From assembly GCF_001641695.1 (NCBI RefSeq), contig NZ_LSEF01000063.1, positions 49,814 through 93,283 on the forward strand: 43,470 bases of DNA. Reading direction: 5' to 3'. Positions within the stretch are counted from its first letter, which is position 1, and each line of letters opens with the position of its first letter. A model generated the notes under the pieces. That model searched no databases and was not told the origin of the DNA. It saw only the letters and a list, made by a program, of their open reading frames with translations. Source of the DNA: Bradyrhizobium neotropicale (GTDB taxonomy: Bacteria > Pseudomonadota > Alphaproteobacteria > Rhizobiales > Xanthobacteraceae). A program made the translations under genes and the position numbers. Shown in pieces: positions 14,986-23,265 of the stretch.

Positions 14986-16023
14986 ATGCGCACATTTCGA
15001 GGCGGCCTGCTGATCGGGCTCGCGGTCGCCGTACTGGTCGGCGTCCTCGCGGTCATCTACGAGTTCTACGACACCCGCACGCTGAAGCGCACGGTCCGGC
15101 GCGGCGAGGTGCTGTGCGGCGTCAACAAGGGCCTGCCGGGCTTCTCGATTCCCGACGACAAGGGCAACTGGACCGGCTTCGACGTCGATTTCTGCCGCGC
15201 GGTTGCGGCGGCGATCTTCAACGATCCGAGCAAGGCGAAGTTCGTTCCGCTCGACGCCAGCGAGCGCTTCAAGGAATTGCAGAGCCGGAAAGTCGACATC
15301 CTCTCGCGCAACTCGACCTGGAGCATGGCGCGCGAGCTCGACTACGACCTCTATTTCCCGGCCGTCGCCTATTACGACGGCGCGGGCTTCATGGTGCCGC
15401 GTTCGCGCAACAAGGAAACTTCGCTGGACCTGACCGGCAGCAAGGTCTGCGTGCAAGCCGGCACCACGACGCTGCTCAACCTCACCGACTACTTCCGTGC
15501 CAACAACATGAAGTATGAAGAGGTGAAGTTCGACAAGCTGGACGACGTCGTGAAGGCCTACGACACCGGCAAGTGCGACACGCTGACCGCCGACGTCTCC
15601 CAGCTCTACGCGCTGCGCCTGAATCTCTCCAAGCCGGGCGACCACATGATCCTGCCCGACATGATCTCCAAGGAGCCGCTCGCCCCCGTCGTGCGCCAGC
15701 GCGACGACGACTGGATGATGATCGTGAAGTGGACACTCTACGCGATGATCAATGCCGAAGAGCTCGGCGTCAGCTCGGAGAACATCGACGAAGCCCTGAA
15801 GTCGAAGAAGCCCGAGGTGATGCGGCTGGTCGGCACCGAAGGCAATTACGGCGAGCAGCTCGGCCTCACCAAGGACTGGGCCGTACGCATCATCCGCAAC
15901 GTCGGCAATTACGGCGAGATGTATGAGCGCAATATCGGCGAGAAGTCCAAGCTGAAGATCCCGCGCGGCATGAACCAGCTCTGGAACGCCGGCGGGGTGC
16001 AGTACGCACCGCCGATGCGGTAG
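14986..16023 (+). CDS. AapJ-like general amino-acid binding protein, solitary
   Basis: A 345-residue periplasmic binding protein of family 3, like AapJ/BztA, which bind a broad set of L-amino acids. It has an N-terminal membrane segment (about 7-26), an early 'VLCGVNKGLPGFS' and 'WTGFDVDFCRAVAAA', then 'SRNSTWS' and 'VCVQAGTTTLLNLTDYF', all typical of AapJ. The C-terminal end 'IPRGMNQLWNAGG' also fits. Ribosome site GAGAGAGA lies just before the ATG. The aapQ, aapM and aapP genes are absent from the window. It may serve a distant Aap system as an alternative binder. The N-terminal segment may stay as an anchor, since no clear cleavage site follows. Confidence 0.9.
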   Translation: MRTFRGGLLIGLAVAVLVGVLAVIYEFYDTRTLKRTVRRGEVLCGVNKGLPGFSIPDDKGNWTGFDVDFCRAVAAAIFNDPSKAKFVPLDASERFKELQSRKVDILSRNSTWSMARELDYDLYFPAVAYYDGAGFMVPRSRNKETSLDLTGSKVCVQAGTTTLLNLTDYFRANNMKYEEVKFDKLDDVVKAYDTGKCDTLTADVSQLYALRLNLSKPGDHMILPDMISKEPLAPVVRQRDDDWMMIVKWTLYAMINAEELGVSSENIDEALKSKKPEVMRLVGTEGNYGEQLGLTKDWAVRIIRNVGNYGEMYERNIGEKSKLKIPRGMNQLWNAGGVQYAPPMR

Positions 16024-16036
16024 GCGGTCTTTCGGC

Positions 16037-16122
16037 CGTCATTGCGAGGAGCGAAGCGACGAAGCAATCCAGAGTCTTTCCGCGGAGACAGTCTGGATTG
16101 CTTCGCTTCGCTCGCAATGACG
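16037..16122. repeat. Long palindromic repeat
   Basis: Outer arms CGTCATTGCGA and TCGCAATGACG enclose further pairing arms such as GCAATCCAGA and TCTGGATTGC. Together it forms an 86-bp near-perfect palindrome right after the AapJ-like gene and can act as its terminator. It is one of three different palindromes in the 16024-16373 gap. Confidence 0.8.
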
Positions 16123-16153
16123 AGCTAATGGCACGACCTCTCCACTCTCAGCC

Positions 16154-16200
16154 GTCATCGCCCGCCTTGTGCGCAATTGCGCACTGGAGCGGGCGATGAC
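16154..16200. repeat. Palindrome with GTGCGCAATTGCGCAC core
   Basis: Outer arms GTCATCGCCCGC and GCGGGCGATGAC enclose a perfect 16-bp palindrome (16169-16184). The inner TGCGCAATTGCGCA sequence also occurs at 19588-19620, as part of another palindrome cluster. Confidence 0.7.
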
Positions 16201-16234
16201 AACTACCTTTGTTCAACTTCAGACTACTCCCTCC

Positions 16235-16346
16235 CCTCATCCTAAGGAGCGCGGAACGTGCGTCTCGAAGGATGAAGGCCGAGGTGCGAGAGCCGGGCCT
16301 TCATGGTTCGAGACGCCGCGAAAGGGCGCGGCTCCTCACCATGAGG
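16235..16346. repeat. Long palindromic repeat (CCTCAT...ATGAGG family)
   Basis: Nested arms, CCTCAT/ATGAGG, GGAGC/GCTCC, CGTCTCGAA/TTCGAGACG and AAGGCC/GGGCCTT, make an imperfect 112-bp palindrome. It ends 27 bp before the stop of the reverse-strand acyl-CoA dehydrogenase gene, so it lies between two convergent genes. The whole 350-bp gap from 16024 is filled by three repeats and I see no gene in it. Confidence 0.75.
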
Positions 16347-16373
16347 GGATAGAGCTCAATGCGGGGATGGAGC

Positions 16374-17513
16374 TCAATACCCCCGCGCCCGCGCGAGTTG
16401 CTCGGTGTGGTAGTTGGCGTCGCCGAACAGTTCCTCGCAGACCCGCGCGCGCTTCATGAAGAAGCCGATGTCGAACTGGTCGGTCATGCCCATGCCGCCA
16501 TGCATCTGCACGCCTTCCTGCACCGCGCGCGTCGCGGTGGTGCCGGCGCGGGCCTTGGCGACCGCGACGGCTGACGCGGCGTTGGCGACATCGGTGTCGA
16601 GCGCCTGCAGCGCCTTCATCACGGCGGCGCGGGTGATCTCGATGTCGACATAGAGCTGCGCCGCGCGGTGCTGCAGCGCCTGGAATTCGCCGATCAGCTT
16701 GCCGAACTGCTTGCGCTGCTTCAGGTACTCCGTGGTGCGGCCGAACACCTCGTCGCTGAGGCCGACCATCTCGGAGGCCACCGCGCCGCGGCCGATGTCG
16801 AGCACGCCGTCGAGCAGGCGGGCGCCCTGATCGACCTCGCCGAGCACGCTGTCGGCATTGACCTCGACATTGGCAAGCTCGATCCGCGCCGCGTTGTGCG
16901 AGTCCACCATGATGGTGCGCTCGACCGCAACGCCCTTGGCGTGCGGATTGACCAGGAACAGCGTCAGCCCTTCGCGTTCCCCGGCCGAGCCCGCGGTGCG
17001 CGCTGCGACGATCATGAGGTCGGCGACATGGCCGTCGACGACCAGCGCCTTGGCGCCGGAGAGCTTGAAGCCGTTGCCCGCGCGCACGGCCTGCAGGCTG
17101 GTCTGCAGCGGCCGGTGTTTTGCGCCCTCGTCGATCGCGAGCGTGGCGAGCAGCGAGCCATTCGAGATCTTCGGCAAAAATTCCGACTTCTGCGCGGCAT
17201 TGCCGCCGCGGTTCAGCGCCGAGGCCGCGACGACGCTGGTCGCGAAGAACGGCGAGGGCATCAACGTGCGGCCGATCTCCTCCATGACCACGCCGGCCTC
17301 GACAAAGCCGAGACCGCTGCCGCCGAACTCTTCCGGCACGAGCAGGCCGGCAAAGCCCATCTCGGCGAAGGACTGCCAAAACTCCTTGGAGAAGCCGGTC
17401 GGATCCTTGGAGTCGCGCAGGTGGCGCAGATGCGACACCGGCGCCTTGTCGCTGATCAGCCCGCGCGCTGAGTCGCGGAGCATCGATTGTTCTTCGGTGA
17501 GGACGAGGGCCAT
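16374..17513 (-). CDS. Acyl-CoA dehydrogenase family protein (subunit 1)
   Basis: A 379-residue flavoprotein of the acyl-CoA dehydrogenase family, which makes the alpha-beta double bond in acyl-CoA thioesters using FAD. It has the N-terminal helical domain ('LTEEQSMLRDSARGLI'), a mid beta domain, and a C-terminal helical domain with 'TEYLKQRKQFGKLIGEFQALQHRAAQ' (about 240-265) and 'QMHGGMGMTDQFDIGFF' (about 334-350). It lies downstream of a second, different dehydrogenase gene with 154 bp between, much of it a palindromic repeat. Unequal adjacent pairs often form heteromeric enzymes (as in steroid side-chain breakdown); that is inference here. Substrate unknown. Confidence 0.9.
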   Translation of the reverse strand: MALVLTEEQSMLRDSARGLISDKAPVSHLRHLRDSKDPTGFSKEFWQSFAEMGFAGLLVPEEFGGSGLGFVEAGVVMEEIGRTLMPSPFFATSVVAASALNRGGNAAQKSEFLPKISNGSLLATLAIDEGAKHRPLQTSLQAVRAGNGFKLSGAKALVVDGHVADLMIVAARTAGSAGEREGLTLFLVNPHAKGVAVERTIMVDSHNAARIELANVEVNADSVLGEVDQGARLLDGVLDIGRGAVASEMVGLSDEVFGRTTEYLKQRKQFGKLIGEFQALQHRAAQLYVDIEITRAAVMKALQALDTDVANAASAVAVAKARAGTTATRAVQEGVQMHGGMGMTDQFDIGFFMKRARVCEELFGDANYHTEQLARARGY

Positions 17514-17547
17514 GGTGGTGTTTCCGATTCGAAATCTATCTGATCTT

Positions 17548-17650
17548 CGTCATTCCGGGATGCGCCGTAAGGCGCAGGCCCGGAATCCATACTCCCGATT
17601 GGTGGTTATGGATTCCGGGCTCGCCGCTTCCGCGGCGCCCCGGAATGACG
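17548..17650. repeat. Long palindromic repeat (CGTCATTCCGGG family)
   Basis: Ends CGTCATTCCGGG and CCCCGGAATGACG, with inner arms CCCGGAATCCAT and ATGGATTCCGGG. The 103-bp element separates the two dehydrogenase genes. A shorter relative lies at 31059-31098. Confidence 0.8.
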
Positions 17651-17667
17651 TGCTGCAAAAGTGTGCC

Positions 17668-18882
<1,215 letters not shown>

Positions 18883-19041
18883 GGGTCGTTTCCATCAGTC
18901 AAAAATCGACTTGTTGCTGGCGACTCTGGGCCATCGCACCGCGGAATTCAACCACTTCCGTATCCGCCGACTACTCACGCGATTGGGCATCAGGCTATAA
19001 TCGCCGCGACGGCGACGCCTAAAAACAAAGAGGAAACAACG

Positions 19042-19587
19042 ATGCGCCTGAAACTACTTTTGCCTGGCGAAATGAGCGACAACCAGCGGCAGACCTATGA
19101 GGAATCGATTGCCGGAAAACGCGGCAAGCCGCCGGCGCCGATGATGGCCTGGCTGAGCAGCCCCGACATGGCCCGCCACGCCACGCGGCTCGGTGAGGTC
19201 CTGCGCTTCGATACGGTGTTTCCCGCAAAACTCTCGGAGATCGTGATCCTGGTGACGGCGCGGCACTGGACCGCGCACTACGAGTGGTATGCCCACAAGC
19301 GCCTCGCGCTTCAGGGCGGAATGAAGCCGGAGATCATCGAAGCGATCCGCGATCGCCGCACGCCGGAGTTCGACGATCCCAAGGCTAAGATGATCTACGA
19401 CGTCGCGAAGTCGCTGCATGAGGGCCACGGCCTCGATCTGGGCCTCTATGATGAGGCGGTGAACGTGCTCGGCGAACGCGGGCTCGTCGAGGTGATCGGG
19501 CTGTGCGGCTACTACACGCTGGTGTCGATGACGCTGAACACGTTCGAGTTCGGTCTGCCAGAGGGCGAGGTGTCGGAGCTGTCCTAG
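19042..19587 (+). CDS. Carboxymuconolactone-decarboxylase-fold (AhpD-like) protein
   Basis: A 181-residue helical protein of the CMD family. The central segment 'IVILVTARHWTAHYEWYAHKRLALQGGM' (about 67-96) is the family core. The CxxC peroxidase pair of AhpD is absent, so a thiol-peroxidase role is unlikely and a decarboxylase/hydrolase-like or unknown role is more likely. The ATG at 19042 has AGAGGAAAC before it; longer in-frame extensions upstream are antisense to the dehydrogenase gene and rejected. It is divergent from the acyl-CoA dehydrogenase pair and 110 bp before a VOC gene, which fits a ring or side-chain breakdown setting. Substrate unknown. Confidence 0.82.
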   Translation: MRLKLLLPGEMSDNQRQTYEESIAGKRGKPPAPMMAWLSSPDMARHATRLGEVLRFDTVFPAKLSEIVILVTARHWTAHYEWYAHKRLALQGGMKPEIIEAIRDRRTPEFDDPKAKMIYDVAKSLHEGHGLDLGLYDEAVNVLGERGLVEVIGLCGYYTLVSMTLNTFEFGLPEGEVSELS

Positions 19588-19620
19588 TTGCGCATCCGGA
19601 TGCGCAATTGCGCATCCGGA
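19588..19620. promoter_or_regulatory. Cluster of TTGCGCATCCGGA half-sites
   Basis: The unit TTGCGCATCCGGA occurs twice in direct orientation (19588-19600 and 19608-19620) and once inverted (19595-19607), making a perfect 20-bp palindrome plus a third half. It begins directly after a stop codon and lies 78 bp before the VOC gene. It may be an operator, a terminator, or a small repeat. Confidence 0.5.
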
Positions 19621-19697
19621 AACGCTGGGTTTCGGGATAGGCTGGTAGCACTGTCCCGAAGCCCGCCCTATGTGGAGTTGGTCAACGGAGCAGCCAC

Positions 19698-20192
19698 ATG
19701 TCGCAAAATCCAGCCGTCAATGCCGGCACCAGGATCGGCCACGTTCACCTCAAGGTCGCCGATCTCGATCGCGCGCTGGGCTTCTATTGCGGCGTGCTCG
19801 GCTTCGAGCTGATGCAGCGGATGGGCTCCGGCGCCGCCTTCATCTCGGCCGGCGGCTATCACCACCACATCGGGCTCAACACCTGGGAAAGCAAGGGCGG
19901 CTCACCGCCACCTCCCGGCACGACCGGGCTCTATCACACCGCGATCCTCTATCCGACGCGGCCGGCGCTCGCCGATGCGTTGCATCGCGTGCTCTCGGCC
20001 GGCATCGCGCTCGACGGCGCCAGCGATCACGGTGTCAGCGAAGCGCTCTATTTGCGCGATCCCGACGAGAACGGCGTCGAGCTCTATTGGGACAAGCCCA
20101 GGGAGAAATGGCCGTTCGGGCCGGACGGCAAGCTCGCGATGTTCACCAAGCGGCTGGATCTCGAGGATTTGTTGAAGCAGCGGGAGGCGTAA
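19698..20192 (+). CDS. VOC-family (glyoxalase/extradiol-dioxygenase fold) protein
   Basis: A 164-residue metal-dependent vicinal-oxygen-chelate protein. Two beta-alpha-beta units are seen, with likely metal ligands His17/His19 zone in 'IGHVHLKVADLDRALGFY', a His in 'GLYHTAILYPT', and Glu in 'DENGVELYW' near residue 133. The N-terminal and C-terminal patterns are most like CatE-type proteins annotated as catechol-2,3-dioxygenase-like, but at 164 residues it is half the usual length. Lyase, dioxygenase or other VOC chemistry are all possible. The ATG follows AGCCAC without a strong ribosome site. A dense palindromic repeat follows. Confidence 0.85.
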   Translation: MSQNPAVNAGTRIGHVHLKVADLDRALGFYCGVLGFELMQRMGSGAAFISAGGYHHHIGLNTWESKGGSPPPPGTTGLYHTAILYPTRPALADALHRVLSAGIALDGASDHGVSEALYLRDPDENGVELYWDKPREKWPFGPDGKLAMFTKRLDLEDLLKQREA

Positions 20193-20210
20193 GCACCGCT
20201 GCGCCCGTGG

Positions 20211-20316
20211 GGTGGGTTAGCCCGCGGCTGCGCGAAGCGCAGTCCGCTAGCGTAACCCACCACTTCTCTCGCAACCGGAAGGAAAAGAGGTGGGTTACGC
20301 CTTCGGCTAACCCACC
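20211..20316. repeat. GGTGGGTTAGCC palindromic repeat
   Basis: Three arms: GGTGGGTTAGCC, GCGTAACCCACC, and a second hairpin TGGGTTACGCC/GGCTAACCCACC. The outer ends pair across 106 bp. It fills the space between the convergent VOC and MFS genes, and the MFS stop codon begins right at its edge. It can end transcription from both sides. Confidence 0.8.
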
Positions 20317-21549
20317 CTACGAAGTCTTACGCGCGTTGCCACCGCGCATCATGATCAGCGCCGCGGCGACCACCTCCAGCGCGATGCAGACGTAGAACGG
20401 CAGCGCGTAGCCGCCGGAGAGATCGCGCAGGAAGCCGACGACACCGGGACCGAATGCATAGGTGACCTGGTTGATCGCGGTGTTGAGGCTGATCAACACG
20501 CCGAAGAGGCGCGAATCGAACTCCTGCTGCACGATCAGCGACGGCAACGTGATGAGGTTGCCGACGGAGAAGCCGAACACCGCGCAGGCGGCAATGAGCA
20601 CGTAATCATTGTGCAGATTGATCACGACGAGGAGCGCCGCCGCCTGGCTGAGGAACGACAGCGCGGACGCCAGCCGCTGGTTGAGGCGGTCGATCACCAT
20701 CGAGAACAGCACGCGGCCGACCACCGCCATCGCCGTCAGCACCGCGACGGCGACTGCCGCACGCTCGCGCCCGATCACGGGATCGAGGAACGAGATCAGG
20801 TGCACGATGAAGCCGACCTGCGCGAACAGCACCAACGCGAAGGCAGTGGTGACCGTGAGAAAGCCGACATCGCGCAGCGCTTCTTTTCGGATCTGCGCCG
20901 GTGATTGCGGTTTTGCGCCGGCCGCCACGTGCCAGCCGTGGCGGTCGGGCGGATGGCCGACGACGATCAGGATCACCGGCAGGAGCAGCACCAGCATGGC
21001 ACCGGACGCGGCGAACATCGCGCTCGCGAAGCCGACATGGCCGATCATGGTCACCAAGAGCGGCACGCCGGCGATGCCGCCGAAGCTGGCGCCATTGAGC
21101 GCTAGGCTGATCGCCATGCCGCGCTTGTGGTCGAACCACAGGCTGATCGTGTTGGTGATCATGGCGAGACTGGTCCCGGCCCAGCCGAAGGCGAGCACGG
21201 CGTCCGCAAGATAGAGCTGCCAGGGCTCGCGCACCGCGCCGATCGCAATTGCTGCGGCCGCCATCGCCAGCGTGCCGGCGATCAGGCTGCGCCGCGCCCC
21301 GTATTTTCGGATCGCCTCGCCGACGAAGACGACCAGCAGCGCGCCGAACAGATAGAAGAACGTGGTGCCCGAAGAGATTAGCGAAGCCGACCAGCCATGC
21401 GCGCGCTGGAGCTCGGCGACGTAGACGCTCTGCCCGTAGAAGCCGAGCCCCCAGCCGAATGTAGCGAGCAGAAAGCAGACCGCGACGATGCGCCAGCCCT
21501 CGTAGCGGAGGGAGGATTCGATAGTGGGGTGTCGAGGGCTGTCCAGCAT
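20317..21549 (-). CDS. MFS transporter
   Basis: A 410-residue major-facilitator carrier with about twelve membrane helices. The first helix starts near 'GWRIVAVCFLLATFGWGLGF', the loop 2-3 motif is 'RKYGARRSLIAG', and a hydrophilic central loop ('HPPDRHGWHVAAGAKPQ') separates the two halves. The start MLDSPRHP is chosen because the alternative ATG at 21579 lies inside a palindromic repeat; GGAGGAAA precedes at a rather long distance, so the start is uncertain. The layout resembles monocarboxylate-type (oxalate/formate or MCT-like) carriers. Substrate not known. It sits beside a second, unrelated MFS gene on the same strand. Confidence 0.85.
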   Translation of the reverse strand: MLDSPRHPTIESSLRYEGWRIVAVCFLLATFGWGLGFYGQSVYVAELQRAHGWSASLISSGTTFFYLFGALLVVFVGEAIRKYGARRSLIAGTLAMAAAAIAIGAVREPWQLYLADAVLAFGWAGTSLAMITNTISLWFDHKRGMAISLALNGASFGGIAGVPLLVTMIGHVGFASAMFAASGAMLVLLLPVILIVVGHPPDRHGWHVAAGAKPQSPAQIRKEALRDVGFLTVTTAFALVLFAQVGFIVHLISFLDPVIGRERAAVAVAVLTAMAVVGRVLFSMVIDRLNQRLASALSFLSQAAALLVVINLHNDYVLIAACAVFGFSVGNLITLPSLIVQQEFDSRLFGVLISLNTAINQVTYAFGPGVVGFLRDLSGGYALPFYVCIALEVVAAALIMMRGGNARKTS

Positions 21550-21574
21550 TGCCGCTTTTGTTTTTGTTTCCTCC

Positions 21575-21748
21575 GTCATGCCCGGGCTTGCCGGCTTCGC
21601 TGAAGCTACGCCGCCTAGCACCGAAAGCCCGGCGAAGCCTTGGCGGAGCCGGGTCCCGGGCATCCACGTTCTTCGATCCGCACTAAAGACGTGGATGGCC
21701 GCGACAATTGGCGTGAAGACGCGCTCCGCGCTTTAGTCCGGCCGTGAC
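21575..21748. repeat. Long palindromic repeat (CGTCATGCCCGGGC family)
   Basis: Left end CGTCATGCCCGGGC and right end GTCCGGCCGTGACG pair imperfectly over 174 bp, with internal arms such as CCCGGGCATCCACG and CGTGGATGGCC. It lies between two same-strand MFS genes and provides one possible start codon of the first, which I judge not used. Confidence 0.7.
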
Positions 21749-21829
21749 GACACCGATTAACAACCTTCGCAAGGCGAACGCTTCGATGCAAATCGAAGCA
21801 TCAACGCTGCTGACAGACTCCTGCCAGTC

Positions 21830-23077
21830 TCAGATCGCGTCGGGGAACTCGCCCATGGCCGCCTCCAGCCGTTCCTTGCGACGGTGGGCCCAGGAGGCGA
21901 GCGAGAGGACGACAAGGCCGAGCAGAACCGGCGGGAACACCACCATGTTCACGGCCGACCAGCCATAATTCGCGAGCAACTGGCCGGAGGAGAACGAGCC
22001 GATCGCCATCATGCCGAACACCAGGAAATCGTTGAAGGCCTGCACCTTGTTGCGCTCCTGCGGACGGTGCGTCTCCAGCACCAGCGCGGAGGCGCCGATG
22101 AAGGAGAAATTCCAGCCGACGCCGAGCACGATCAGCGTGGCCCAGAAATGCATCGCGGTGATGCCGGAGAGGCCGATCGCAGCGGCGCCGGCTTCCAACA
22201 GCAAACCGGCGGCGACGATCTTCGGCGCGCCGAAGCGAGCGATCAGCGAGCCCGTGAAGAAGCTCGGCCCGTACATGGCGACGATGTGCCATTGAATGCC
22301 GAAATTGGAATCGCTGACGCTGAGCCCGCAGAGCTTCATGGCGAGCGGCGCCGAGGTCATCACCAGGTTCATCATGGGATAGGCGATGACACCGCACAGC
22401 GCTGCAGCGATGAAGCGCGGCTGGGTCACGATGCGAATCAGCGGCCGCCCGCCATGCAGATCAGCCGCCGCCGGCTTCGGAATGTCGACGCCGGCGACGA
22501 TGCCCATCGCCACCAGCGCGACCGCGGCCTGGATCACGAAGCTGAACGCGAACAGATAAGGCGGCCAGACGTCCATGGTCCATTGCACGAGTTGCGGACC
22601 GAGCACCCCGGCGAACACGCCGCCGGCCATCACCCAGGACACAGCTTTCGGCCGGTAGGCGGCACTGGCGCCATCGGCCGCGGCAAAACGATAAGACTGC
22701 GCCACCGCGCCATAGAGGCCGCCGAGGAAGGTCGCGAGGCAAAACAGCGGAAACGAGGCGTGCAGGATCGCGAACGCGCCGAGCAGGCCGGTGAGCGCGC
22801 CGCAGGCGGTGCCGATGATGAACGCAACGCGGCGGCCGAAGCGGCGCGAGATCGCGCCGGTCGGCAGGGTGCCGGCAGCGAGCCCGAGCACATACATCGA
22901 CAGCGGCACGGTCGCGAGCGACATGTCGGGCGCGAGCGTCGCGCCGACGATCGAGCCGGTGGCGAAGATCACCGCGGAGTTGGCACCGGTCAGGGCCTGC
23001 GCGGCCGCAAGGCGCACCACATTGGCACGGACGCGGACGTCGTCGGCGATCTCGTCGGCTGAAGTCACATCTAGCAT
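21830..23077 (-). CDS. MFS transporter
   Basis: A 415-residue carrier with about twelve membrane helices. Landmarks are 'GAISRRFGRRVAFIIG' (loop 2-3, about 76-91), 'SYRFAAADGASAAYRPKAVSWVMAGG' in the middle of the first half, and 'GVGWNFSFIGASALVLETHRPQERNKVQ' in the second half. Not closely related to its neighbour at 20317-21549. The ribosome site is weak (GGGCGAAAATACCG before the ATG). It is divergent from the S9 peptidase gene with 188 bp between. Substrate unknown; a small-molecule or drug export role is possible. Confidence 0.87.
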   Translation of the reverse strand: MLDVTSADEIADDVRVRANVVRLAAAQALTGANSAVIFATGSIVGATLAPDMSLATVPLSMYVLGLAAGTLPTGAISRRFGRRVAFIIGTACGALTGLLGAFAILHASFPLFCLATFLGGLYGAVAQSYRFAAADGASAAYRPKAVSWVMAGGVFAGVLGPQLVQWTMDVWPPYLFAFSFVIQAAVALVAMGIVAGVDIPKPAAADLHGGRPLIRIVTQPRFIAAALCGVIAYPMMNLVMTSAPLAMKLCGLSVSDSNFGIQWHIVAMYGPSFFTGSLIARFGAPKIVAAGLLLEAGAAAIGLSGITAMHFWATLIVLGVGWNFSFIGASALVLETHRPQERNKVQAFNDFLVFGMMAIGSFSSGQLLANYGWSAVNMVVFPPVLLGLVVLSLASWAHRRKERLEAAMGEFPDAI

Positions 23078-23265
23078 CGGTATTTTCGCCCAGGGCGCTC
23101 AGGTGATTCCCGGCACTATGGAGACAGCGGCGGGGCCGGGCAACCGGCGCAAACGAGCGCAAGCCATGCCCCTGACGCAATTGGCCGGAGTATAACGGGG
23201 TTTCGCGGTTTACCGCTTGCGCACGATCAAACCGCACCTCGCGTCGATCCGTTGGAGATCCGATC

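Noticed and set aside
21884..23062. 392-codon forward frame opposite the second MFS gene
   Set aside because: His/Arg/Glu-rich shadow without motifs; the reverse strand encodes a full MFS protein.
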